40,064 bases of DNA from the NCBI GenBank assembly GCA_947627185.1, contig CANQVF010000017.1, forward strand, positions 1 to 40,064. Direction: 5' to 3'. A program made the translations under genes and the position numbers. The stretch is from an uncultured Clostridia bacterium. Its GTDB lineage: Bacteria > Bacillota > Clostridia > TANB77 > CAG-508. Shown here in pieces: positions 1 to 7,726 of this stretch. The notes under the pieces were generated by a model that was not told the origin of the DNA, did no database searches, and was given only the letters and a program-made list of their open reading frames with translations. The number at the start of each line of letters is the position of its first letter. Position 1 is the stretch's first letter.

Positions 1-107
1 GAATCGTTATTAACAATATAAGGTACTCAAACTATATATTTTTCAAAAAAGTGTGACATATGTTTGACTAACCTACAGTTATTTTTGTATTATTAAGGAT
101 AATTAAG

Positions 108-136
108 TAGACTTTTTTTTTATGATGTGATAAAAT
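108..136 (+). promoter_or_regulatory. Sigma-A-type promoter for the zinc-ribbon/tyrS operon
   Basis: TAGACT (108-113) is separated by 17 bp from TAAAAT (131-136), placing a start site near 143, about 54 nt before the first start codon. I see no T-box-like leader in the short untranslated region, although a tyrosyl-tRNA synthetase gene follows. Confidence 0.5.
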
Positions 137-196
137 ATTCAAAATTATAATAATAGTTAAAAATATAAGAAATATAAAATAAGGGGGCTAAAAATT

Positions 197-484
197 ATGG
201 AATTAAAAAGATGTGCTCGTTGTGGCAAATTCTATGCATCAGATGTAGAAGTATGTCAAGAATGTGAAAAAAAAGATTTAGCAGATTTAAGCAAATTAAA
301 AGGTTTCTTTGCTGAAAACTATGTTAGTGGTGTTTCAAAAGGTGAAATATCTGCTTCAACAGGAATTAGTGCTAGAAATTTAAATCGATATTTAAGCTAT
401 GAAGAATTTAGTGGAATTTATATTACTGATGGTTTTAATAGTGTAAATGAAAACTCAGCAGATGAAGAAAAAATTAGCTTATAA
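197..484 (+). CDS. Zinc-ribbon plus helix-turn-helix protein, YvyF-like
   Basis: A 95-residue soluble protein. Residues 6-23 hold two CxxC pairs (C6/C9 and C20/C23), a zinc ribbon. Residues about 38-67 look like a short helix-turn-helix (a 'GISARNLNRYLS' recognition-helix pattern), followed by an acidic tail. The layout resembles small YvyF/TIGR03826-type proteins found near flagellar or regulatory genes, but no flagellar gene is visible here. The start follows AAGGGGG at 181-187. TyrRS begins 16 nt after the stop, so the two are probably co-transcribed from the promoter at 108. A DNA-binding or adaptor role is inferred from the fold only; the real function is unknown. Confidence 0.6.
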   Translation: MELKRCARCGKFYASDVEVCQECEKKDLADLSKLKGFFAENYVSGVSKGEISASTGISARNLNRYLSYEEFSGIYITDGFNSVNENSADEEKISL

Positions 485-500
485 TATTAGGAGGAATATA

Positions 501-1715
501 ATGACAGACATAATTAAAGAACTTGAAGAAAGAGGTTACATAGAACAATTAACAGATGAAAAGGAAATAAGAGAACTATTTCAAAAAGAAAGTGTTAGAT
601 TTTATATTGGAATAGACCCAACTGCAAATAGTATGCATATAGGACATTTTGTTGCATTAATGGTTGCTTCTCGTATGCAAAAAGCTGGACATAAACCAAT
701 TATTTTAATGGGAGGTGGAACAGCTACAATAGGAGATCCATCAGGCAGAACAGATATGAGACAAATGCTTACAAGAGAGCAATTAGATTCAAATGTTGAA
801 GCTATAAAAAAACAAGCTGAGAGATTTGTTTCTTTTGAAGGAGATAATGCAGCTATTATTGTAAATAATGCAGATTGGTTATTAGATTTAAATTATATAG
901 ATTTTATGAAGGAAATAGGTAGTAAGTTTACTATAAGTCGAATGATTGCTCAAGAGTGCTATAAAACAAGATTAGAAACAGGATTAACTTTTTTTGAAAT
1001 GGGATATCTATTACTTCAAAGTTATGATTTCTTATATTTACATGATAAATACAATTGTAAATTGCAAATTGGTGGAAATGATCAATGGTCTAATATATTA
1101 GGTGGAGTTGAATTAATTAGAAAAATTGGTTCACAAGATTCTTATGGATTAACATTTAAACTTCTTACAACTGCTGAAGGAAAGAAAATGGGAAAAACCG
1201 CAAAAGGAGCATTATGGTTAAATCCCGAAAGAACATCCCCTTATGAATTTTATCAATATTGGAGAAATATTGGAGATACTGAAGTTAGAAAAGTTTTAAG
1301 TCTTTTAACTTTTTTACCAATGGAAGAAGTTGATAGACTATCTTCTCTAAAAGATGAGAAAATAAATGAAGCTAAAAAAGTAGCTGCTTTTGAAATAACA
1401 AAATTAATTCATGGAGAAGAAGAAGCAATAAAAGCTCAAAAATCAGCAGAAGCATTATTCGAAAATAATGGAAATGTAGAAAATATGCCAACAACTAAAA
1501 TAGAAGATATAAACATTTCTATTTTAGATGCGATAGTTTTATCTGGAATTGCACCTTCAAAAGGTCAAGCTAAAACTTTAATTTCACAAGGTGGAATTAC
1601 ATTAAATGATAATAAGATTGATGATATAGGTTATAAATTATCTGAAAAAGATTTTGAAGAAGGATATGCTATTTTGAAAAAAGGTAAAAAAGTATTCCAT
1701 AAATTAGAAAAATAG
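501..1715 (+). CDS. tyrS: Tyrosyl-tRNA synthetase
   Basis: Class I aminoacyl-tRNA synthetase that activates tyrosine with ATP and charges tRNA-Tyr in the cytoplasm. The chosen ATG at 501 gives 404 residues and follows GGAGG (491-495); an in-frame ATG further upstream would overlap the previous gene and has no ribosome site. The HIGH signature is at residues 46-49 within 'ANSMHIGHF'. The KMSKS loop appears as KMGKT at 229-233. The tRNA-anticodon S4-like domain fills the last 65 or so residues ('ILDAIVLSGIAPSKGQAK'). Length is within the usual 400-430. The gene ends in a strong terminator, so it is the distal gene of a two-gene unit. Confidence 0.96.
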   Translation: MTDIIKELEERGYIEQLTDEKEIRELFQKESVRFYIGIDPTANSMHIGHFVALMVASRMQKAGHKPIILMGGGTATIGDPSGRTDMRQMLTREQLDSNVEAIKKQAERFVSFEGDNAAIIVNNADWLLDLNYIDFMKEIGSKFTISRMIAQECYKTRLETGLTFFEMGYLLLQSYDFLYLHDKYNCKLQIGGNDQWSNILGGVELIRKIGSQDSYGLTFKLLTTAEGKKMGKTAKGALWLNPERTSPYEFYQYWRNIGDTEVRKVLSLLTFLPMEEVDRLSSLKDEKINEAKKVAAFEITKLIHGEEEAIKAQKSAEALFENNGNVENMPTTKIEDINISILDAIVLSGIAPSKGQAKTLISQGGITLNDNKIDDIGYKLSEKDFEEGYAILKKGKKVFHKLEK

Positions 1716-1720
1716 AATAA

Positions 1721-1767
1721 AAATAGTTTAAAATATCATCTTAAAATGAATTTTAAACTATTTTTTT
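1721..1767 (+). terminator. Rho-independent terminator after tyrS
   Basis: A perfect 14-bp inverted repeat, AAATAGTTTAAAAT (1721-1734) with ATTTTAAACTATTT (1750-1763), 15-nt loop, followed by more T residues. It is A+T-rich but long, immediately downstream of the tyrS stop. Confidence 0.8.
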
Positions 1768-1792
1768 ATTATTAATTTTAAGGAGAACATAT

Positions 1793-2458
1793 ATGAATAA
1801 AAAATTAATTGTAGGAATAACTATATTAGGTATTATTTTAATATTTGCATTGTTTTTTGGAATAAGAGCAATAAGAAATTTTATTATCATACAAAATATT
1901 TTTTCAGAAATTGAGTCTAACATTCAAAAAGATAATTATTATTTAAAAACTACTATTTCTCATGATGGAGAGAGTTCTATAACCAAAATTTATTATAAAG
2001 ATGGTATAGGAAAAATGATTGCAGAAAACGGCATATATACATGGGTAGATGGTAAAGATGCTTATATGGTTGATGAAGCAAATAAAATATTATATGTGTT
2101 GGATTTGAAATCTTCTTTAGGTTTAGTATCAAATGAGATGTTTGCAAGTTTGATTCCAGGATATAGTAAAAATATTTTTCAAAAATTTGTTATGGCAGGA
2201 AACTTACAAAATAGTATTAAAACAGAAAAAGTAAATGAGAAGAAATGCTATAAAATAACAATTCAAGAAGAAAAAGCTTTAAAAACATATTGGATAGAAA
2301 AAAATTCTAGTAAACCGATAAAAGCACGAATTGAATTTGATACAGGAATTATATATGAATATGATTATGAGTTAAGATTTAATGTTGTAGGAATAAAAGA
2401 TGTTGAACTTCCAAAAACAGATGATTATCAAAAAATTGAGATTCAAACTAATGATTAA
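1793..2458 (+). CDS. Membrane-anchored extracytoplasmic protein of unknown function
   Basis: 221 residues with a single N-terminal membrane segment (about residues 5-29) and no lipobox Cys, so it is probably an anchored protein with its bulk outside the cell. The rest is rich in beta-like segments: 'YYLKTTISHDGESSITKIYY', 'YTWVDGKDAYMVDEANKILY' and 'CYKITIQEEKALKTYWIEK'. This pattern resembles LolA/LppX-type outer-face carrier folds seen in Firmicute lipoproteins, but the match is by eye and weak. The start follows AAGGAGA at 1780-1786. It is separated from tyrS by a terminator and from the next gene by a repeat-bearing gap, so it may be monocistronic. No function is assigned. Confidence 0.6.
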   Translation: MNKKLIVGITILGIILIFALFFGIRAIRNFIIIQNIFSEIESNIQKDNYYLKTTISHDGESSITKIYYKDGIGKMIAENGIYTWVDGKDAYMVDEANKILYVLDLKSSLGLVSNEMFASLIPGYSKNIFQKFVMAGNLQNSIKTEKVNEKKCYKITIQEEKALKTYWIEKNSSKPIKARIEFDTGIIYEYDYELRFNVVGIKDVELPKTDDYQKIEIQTND

Positions 2459-2582
2459 AAAATTTTTTTTAAATTAAATTTTTTATAAAATTATTTTTTA
2501 ATTAAAACTAAATTAAGTTTTAGCTAAAATTAAAAAATTAAATTAAAAATAAATTTAATTAAAAATTTCTTTAAATTAAAAT
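2459..2582. other. Almost pure A+T intergenic tract
   Basis: About 124 bp with only a handful of G or C bases, made of alternating A-runs and T-runs, including the palindrome TTTTAGCTAAAA near 2519-2530. It probably contains the 3' end of the preceding transcript. I see no gene. With the hairpin element at 2583-2768 it makes up the longest gene-free stretch of the window. Confidence 0.6.
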
Positions 2583-2768
2583 AAAAACTATACTAATGTT
2601 AATTCAACAAGTTACTTACGTTCAAATAATTATCGTAGAATTGGTAAATAGCATTTTGGGCACCCTTCCATCAAAAGATGAACACTTTCCAAAAAATGTA
2701 TTAACCAATTCTACCTCAATTATTTTCAATCCAGTAACTTATTTCATTAATATTAGTATAGTTTTTTT
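2583..2768. repeat. Long hairpin intergenic element, copy A
   Basis: A near-palindromic element. The inner arms are 2635-2660 (starts GTAGAATTGGTAAATAG) and 2689-2714 (ends TTAACCAATTCTAC). The outer arms are 2583-2634 (starts AAAAACTATACTAAT) and 2715-2768 (ends ATTAGTATAGTTTTT). The central 2630-2725 region matches, inverted, 29853-29943 at roughly 90% by eye. The T-run at the 3' end could make it terminate transcription before the sigma-factor operon. A 65-codon open frame across it (2596-2793) has no ribosome site and is not called. Confidence 0.8.
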
Positions 2769-2788
2769 GAAATATTTGTTAAAATATT

Positions 2789-2817
2789 TGTAACGAAAAT
2801 TCAATTTTTAAGTCATA
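2789..2817 (+). promoter_or_regulatory. Candidate ECF-sigma autoregulatory promoter
   Basis: TGTAAC (2789-2794), 17 bp, then GTCATA (2812-2817), lying 18 nt before the sigma-factor start codon. TGTAAC/TGAAAC -35 boxes are typical of ECF promoters (SigX and SigV types), and ECF genes commonly autoregulate. The -10 match is only partial. Confidence 0.4.
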
Positions 2818-2834
2818 TTATAAAGGAGAAAAAT

Positions 2835-3323
2835 ATGCAAGATATTGAAGAAATATATAAAGAATATTTTGAAACAGTATATAAATATTTATTTTGCTTA
2901 ACTCATAATAGTGATTTATCTGAAGAATTAACACAAGAAACTTTTTATAGAGCTGTTATAAGTATAAATTCTTTTAGAGGAGATTGCAAAATGTCTGTAT
3001 GGCTTTGTCAAATTGCAAAGAATCTATGGTGTGATGAATTAAAAAGAAATAGAAAAACAGAAAATATAGATGAAAAAAATTTTGAATTTTTTAGCTCAGA
3101 TAATGATTTAGAAAATAATGCAGTTTCAAAAGAAGAAAAAGTAAATTTATATAAAAAAATGCAAAAATTAGATGATTTAACAAGAGAAGTTATGTATTTA
3201 CGAATTACAGGTGAATTGAGCTTTAAAGAAATAGGAGATATTTTAAATAAAACTGAAAATTGGGCGAGAGTAACTTTTTATAGAGGAAAAACTAAGATAA
3301 AGGAGGATAAAGAAAATGGATAA
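2835..3323 (+). CDS. ECF-type RNA polymerase sigma factor
   Basis: 162 residues, the normal size of an extracytoplasmic-function sigma factor. Region 2 lies in residues 5-70 ('LSEELTQETFYRAVISINSF', then 'SVWLCQIAKNLWCDELKR', the -10 recognition helix). Region 4 lies in residues 105-160 ('LTREVMYLRITGELSFKEIG' and 'NWARVTFYRGKTKIKE', a helix-turn-helix). The start follows AAAGGAG (2822-2828). It overlaps the next gene, its probable anti-sigma factor, by 8 bp, the usual translationally coupled arrangement. It likely directs transcription of an envelope-stress regulon and perhaps its own operon through the ECF-like promoter just upstream. The inducing signal is unknown. Confidence 0.92.
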   Translation: MQDIEEIYKEYFETVYKYLFCLTHNSDLSEELTQETFYRAVISINSFRGDCKMSVWLCQIAKNLWCDELKRNRKTENIDEKNFEFFSSDNDLENNAVSKEEKVNLYKKMQKLDDLTREVMYLRITGELSFKEIGDILNKTENWARVTFYRGKTKIKEDKENG

Positions 3324-4290
3324 TAAAAAAGAATGTAAAATTGTACAAGATTTATTACCAAGTTATGTTGATAATTTAACACAAAATGAAACAAATGATT
3401 TTTTAGAAAATCATTTAAAAAATTGTGAAGAATGTTCAAGAAAATTAGAAAAAATGAAATCAGAATTTAAATTAGAAAATAAGAAACAAAATAAAAAAGA
3501 AATAGATTATATGAAAAAAGTAAGAAAAAAAATTGGAATATTAAAAATAATATCTACATCTATTTTAACTTTAATTATTCTTACAATTGTTTTTGTTATT
3601 TGTAATTATTTCTTTATAAGATATGATGGGAAAATAGATAAGTCTGGTAATATGACAGAAGAAGAAATATTATCATTATTAGAAAAAGGTAGAGAAAATA
3701 AAAATTATTATTTAGAAGTTATTTCTTTAGCAAAATATAAAGAAGCAGATGATATTTTTTATTCTGATATACAAAGTGAATATTTTGCAAAAGATGGTGT
3801 TATTTTAAATATATCAAATGGTGGCAAAATTTATTATAATTATAATACTAATGAAGAAATATTTTGCAGTTCTGAAATAGATAACGAATATAAAACCGCT
3901 TATGTAACAACTTTACCAGAAGATAATAATTATAAAGGATTAGATTTTTTAAATGGCAACAATATTGATAGCAAAAATTATTTTTATAAATATATTGGAG
4001 AAAAAGAAATAAATGGTAAAAAATATATTGTTGTTGATATGAAATCAAAACCAGAAAATGAAGATTTTGGTTTATTAGAAAAAGTAATATCTAATTTATT
4101 TTCAAATAGAGTATTTATAAATAAAGATACTGGAATTATTGAGAAAACTGAAATGTTTGTTTTTACTAATTTTACTTTCCAAAAATTGGTAGAATATTAC
4201 AATATACAATTAAATTGTATTACAGATGGAGATGTTGAAAGACCAAATTTATCAGGATATGTAGTACTTGAAGCCGAAAGAGCAAACTAA
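3316..4290 (+). CDS. Zinc-finger anti-sigma factor, membrane-spanning
   Basis: 324 residues. The N-terminus is an anti-sigma zinc domain (ZAS): C7, H33, C37, C40, with HxxxCxxC in 'HLKNCEECSRKLEK'. One membrane segment follows at about residues 78-99, then a large extracytoplasmic domain of about 220 residues rich in Tyr, Asn and Lys. In this family the cytoplasmic ZAS domain holds the partner sigma factor until an outside signal triggers release. The 8-bp overlap with the ECF sigma gene makes the pairing secure. The external domain has no relative I recognise and is probably the sensor or an accessory binding domain. Confidence 0.85.
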   Translation: MDNKKECKIVQDLLPSYVDNLTQNETNDFLENHLKNCEECSRKLEKMKSEFKLENKKQNKKEIDYMKKVRKKIGILKIISTSILTLIILTIVFVICNYFFIRYDGKIDKSGNMTEEEILSLLEKGRENKNYYLEVISLAKYKEADDIFYSDIQSEYFAKDGVILNISNGGKIYYNYNTNEEIFCSSEIDNEYKTAYVTTLPEDNNYKGLDFLNGNNIDSKNYFYKYIGEKEINGKKYIVVDMKSKPENEDFGLLEKVISNLFSNRVFINKDTGIIEKTEMFVFTNFTFQKLVEYYNIQLNCITDGDVERPNLSGYVVLEAERAN

Positions 4291-4309
4291 TAAAGGAGGA
4301 AAAGATTAT

Positions 4310-5029
4310 ATGAAAAAACAAACTTTAATTGGTATTATTATAGGATTAGTTATTTTTATAATTATTGCTAGTTTATATATAAACTATACAAATAAAAGTA
4401 ATGATGAATCAAATGGTTTTGAAGAATTGTTTTATGAAAAGTATATAAATAGAAAACAAGAAAAAAAGATCTTTAATCAAAATGAAGATAATAATTTTAA
4501 AGTATTTGGACTAAATTTAAAATTAAATTCTTATAATGTAGAAAAAGATAAAATGAAATTTAATATAGAAATAAAACCAGAAGATTTAGAAACAGATTAT
4601 GATTATAGTACAATTAAATTTTCTTATTATATATATGATAATAATTATAATATTCTTACTAATAAATTATTATCAGAAAAAAGTAAATTAGTAGAACCAT
4701 ATTTTTACAAAGAAAATAAAAAGAATATATCTCAAAGCTCTTTGGCTAAATACAGAGAATATATACATGACACATACAAAATCTTTTCAAAAATGAATTT
4801 TACATTTGACAACAATCTTCATACTTGCAATTATGAAATTACTATGCAAGATGAAAATTTATTTAATAATATAAAAGACATACATCTTGTAATATATAAT
4901 TTACAGTACAATTATTTTGATAAACGAACAGTACATTACGATTCTGGAGATGTTGAAGAAACTAAAATAAATAATACGGTTTTAGAAGATAATTATTATG
5001 AATTTGAAATTAATAATATAAATTCATAA
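4310..5029 (+). CDS. Membrane-anchored protein of unknown function in the ECF sigma operon
   Basis: 239 residues from the ATG at 4310, chosen because AAAGGAGG (4292-4299) lies just upstream; a longer reading from 4268 overlaps the anti-sigma gene and has no ribosome site. One N-terminal membrane segment (residues about 5-24) is followed by an extracytoplasmic domain with alternating hydrophobic/polar stretches ('FKVFGLNLKLNSYNVEKDK', 'MKFNIEIKPEDLE') that suggest a beta-sandwich. Some Firmicute anti-sigma operons carry a third gene encoding a DUF4179- or DUF5643-like exported protein, but I cannot assign a family. Its place 19 nt after the anti-sigma gene implies it belongs to the same response. 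Confidence 0.6.
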   Translation: MKKQTLIGIIIGLVIFIIIASLYINYTNKSNDESNGFEELFYEKYINRKQEKKIFNQNEDNNFKVFGLNLKLNSYNVEKDKMKFNIEIKPEDLETDYDYSTIKFSYYIYDNNYNILTNKLLSEKSKLVEPYFYKENKKNISQSSLAKYREYIHDTYKIFSKMNFTFDNNLHTCNYEITMQDENLFNNIKDIHLVIYNLQYNYFDKRTVHYDSGDVEETKINNTVLEDNYYEFEINNINS

Positions 5030-5039
5030 ATAAATAATA

Positions 5040-5123
5040 AAAAAAGAATTGGTTAATAGATTTTTAGAAGCTTATTTTTTAACTTTAAAATGCTCATAAA
5101 TTCTATTTACCAATTCTATTTTT
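5040..5123. terminator. Bidirectional terminator-like hairpin; diverged copy C of the repeat
   Basis: AGAATTGGTTAATAGATTTT (5045-5064) pairs with 5098-5117 (ends CTATTTACCAATTCT). It is preceded by a run of A and followed by a run of T, so it can terminate both the plus-strand sigma operon (stop 5029) and the convergent minus-strand U32 gene (stop 5124). Its termini match the inner arms of copies A and B, but the centre does not. Confidence 0.6.
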
Positions 5124-7563
5124 TTAATATTGACCATTTGTGTATTCATTTCCCTCAAATTTCTTTTTCTTTTTTACAGTATCTATAATATTTTGAATAT
5201 CTTGAGGAGATTCATCTAAAATATCTATACGAACAGAAGAAGGAGCTACTTCATCATACTTGATAGAAGTAATCTTGCTATTATAAATGGTTGTAATACA
5301 AGATGTGTTATCAGGTACAATTTTAAAATCGAAATTCATTCTATCTTTTAAATAAAAGTTAGTGCTTTTTTGACATTTTTTATCACATGATTTATAACAT
5401 TTATTACTTTTCCCTAAATAGCAGTAATTATTTGTCATAAGAGGAAGTCTTCCATAAACAATTATTTCTGTATTACATAAGTTTGAAGAAGAATTTATAA
5501 TATCATTAATTTCATGTTTATTAAGCTCTGGAGAAATGGTAGCAGTAGTAATTCCAAGAGATTTTAATTCTTCTATTCCATGTGTATTATAGATATTTAA
5601 AGTATAATTTCCAATTAATTCTAAATTTAAGTTTTTTACTAAATCGATTTGTGATATATTAGAAATCACAAATCCTTTTATGTTAAAATTAGAAAAATTT
5701 GGTAAGTTTTTAAAGTCTTTTAATATATTTGGCATATATACATATGTATTAAATTTATTTGTAATATTTTTTATAATTTCATAAAAACTACTATCATAAA
5801 AGTATTTTAAAGGTATATATAATTTTTCAATATTTTTTAAAGAAGTATAATCAAAATTCAAAAACATAGTATTTAAAAGTAATGATATAGAAGGAGTACT
5901 TTTAGGAGTTTGTCTTTCAGAATTATTGTAAGAATAATTAGAAATATTTTTGCATTTTAAATTATGTACATGTTTTTTTATTACTAATTTTTCAAGTTCG
6001 GAAATAGCATTTCTTCTTAAATCATTTAATTTATTTATTGGAATAAATAAATTATCATCCATCTTAATAAATATATTTTTAAATTCAAATTCAGTGTCAC
6101 CAGTTTTTGAAATTTGATTGATAACAGTATCTTTTGTTATTGGTTGATTTTGAGCTTTTTCTGGAATTTCAGATGAAAGTGAAACTTTTATGTCTTTATA
6201 AAATTTTTCATCTGACCAGATTTTTATAGAAACTGGTGTATTTTCTTTAATAATAATTTCAGCGTTTAAATATACTTTTTTAAAATTTTTATTTTGAGTA
6301 AAAGTAGGCAATATAGATTTATTTAAAGCTGTACTTTCTAATTTATAAATTTTATCTCCAATTAAAAGATTTCCCTTCATTCTTCCAATTTTTACATTTT
6401 TACCATTTCCAGTATTAGCAACAGTATCAAAATTTTGATTGTTAATCATAAGCTCAGAAACAGTATAGATTTGATTATTAATAGAAATTTTATCTCCTAC
6501 ACTTAAAACATTTTTTAATGTTAAAGATAAATGACCTTTATTTTCATTTATAGCAGAAATATTTCCTATATATATTCCCATATTATTTGGTTTTTCTTTG
6601 AAAATTAAATTTTTGTTTTCAGAAGAAAATAAATGACCAGAAGAGAAACCTCCACGATTAAAACTTTGAAGAAGTTCTTCTTTATCACTTAAATTAGTAT
6701 CTATATTTTTTAGATTAATTTCTTTATTTATTAATTCAAGAAGCTCAGAATTATTTAAATAAATATTCTGTGAAATTAAATCAATATATTTTCTATAAAA
6801 TTTTGTAACTATACCAACATATGTTGGATTTTTCATTCTACCTTCTATTTTAAAAGATGTAATTCCCATTTTTATTAATTCTGGTAAAAAATCAATAGCA
6901 CAAATATCACGTGGACTAAGTAAATATCCACTATCTAAAATTTTATCATTTTCGTAAAGTTCATAAGGTAATCTGCAAGGTTGTGCACAAAGTCCACGAT
7001 TTCCAGAGCGACCTCCAATTGCACTAGACATTAAACATTGTCCAGAATAAGATATGCAAAGAGCACCATGAATAAACACTTCAAGTTCAACAGAAGTGTT
7101 TTCCTTAATATATTTTATTTCATCAATAGATAATTCTCTAGATAGTACAACTCGAGAAAATCCAAGATTTTCTAATTGTTTAACTCCAGCTAAGTTATGA
7201 GTAGTCATTTGAGTACTAGCATGAAGTGGAATTTCAGGATAGTTTTTCAAAAGATATGTTGCTAAACCTAAATCTTGTACTATAATTGCATCCACACCAG
7301 AATTATAAGCATTTATTGCTAAGTTTACAGCATCTTCAAATTCATTATTTTTAATTAATGTATTTAAAGTTAAATGTACAGAAACGTTTCTAAGTTTAGC
7401 ATATTTAATAGCTTGTAATAGTTCTTCATTTTCAAAATTATTAGCTCTAGCTCTTGCATTAAAAGAAGAAGCTCCAAGATATACACTATCAGCACCATTT
7501 TGAATAGCGGATTTTAAACATTCAAAATCTCCGAGCAGGAGATAATAATTCTACTTTATTCAT
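5124..7563 (-). CDS. Peptidase U32 family protein (DUF3656 type, RlhA-like), needs +1 recoding
   Basis: Full-length product is 812 residues only if the frame moves +1 at CGGA (7533-7530). Zero-frame translation gives 'MNKVELLSPA', then CGG AGA TTT TGA. Skipping the C gives 'LLSPAGDFE' and then 'GADSVYLGASSF', the standard U32 N-terminus. The main frame (from 7532) contains the family signature 'SYSGQCLMSSAIGGRSGNRG' followed by 'CAQPCRLPYE', a mid-region DUF3656-like part, and a C-terminal Cys cluster 'CYLGKSNKCYKSCDKKC'. U32 proteins related to RlhA and TrhP act in rRNA or tRNA hydroxylation; the exact substrate is unknown. The start is ATG 7563 behind AAAGGAA. It converges on the sigma operon and is divergent from the GLUG gene. 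Confidence 0.88.
7530..7533 (-). other. +1 recoding site CGGA in the U32 gene
   Basis: Codon 11 in the zero frame is CGG, followed by AGA TTT and TGA (7524-7522). Reading GGA instead gives Gly at the invariant 'SPAGDFE' position. This is one of four identical CGGA sites. Confidence 0.85.
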
Positions 7564-7687
7564 ATAAATTCCTTTCAATAAAATAAATATTGATAATTAT
7601 TTTATATTATTTTATATTAAACTTCAAGTATGTATAAGTTTTGTAATTAAATTATCTTTACTTTTTTAAAATTTATATATAAAATAT

Positions 7688-7710
7688 AAAAAGTATTTAG
7701 TATACTTTTT
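7688..7710 (+). promoter_or_regulatory. Leader hairpin abutting the ribosome site of the GLUG gene
   Basis: AAAAAGTAT (7688-7696) pairs perfectly with ATACTTTTT (7702-7710) around a 5-nt loop. The stem ends directly at the Shine-Dalgarno sequence AAGGGAGG (7711-7718). It may influence ribosome access or mRNA stability, or be a weak attenuator. No experimental support. Confidence 0.4.
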
Positions 7711-7726
7711 AAGGGAGGTATCAGAA

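Noticed and set aside
1..500. T-box riboswitch upstream of tyrS
   Set aside because: The leader from the promoter at 108 to the first gene is about 54 nt, and tyrS follows another gene by 16 nt; no specifier or antiterminator sequence is visible.
2596..2793. A 65-codon open frame upstream of the ECF sigma gene
   Set aside because: No ribosome site, and it lies entirely across the palindromic repeat copy A; its frame is a by-product of the repeat.
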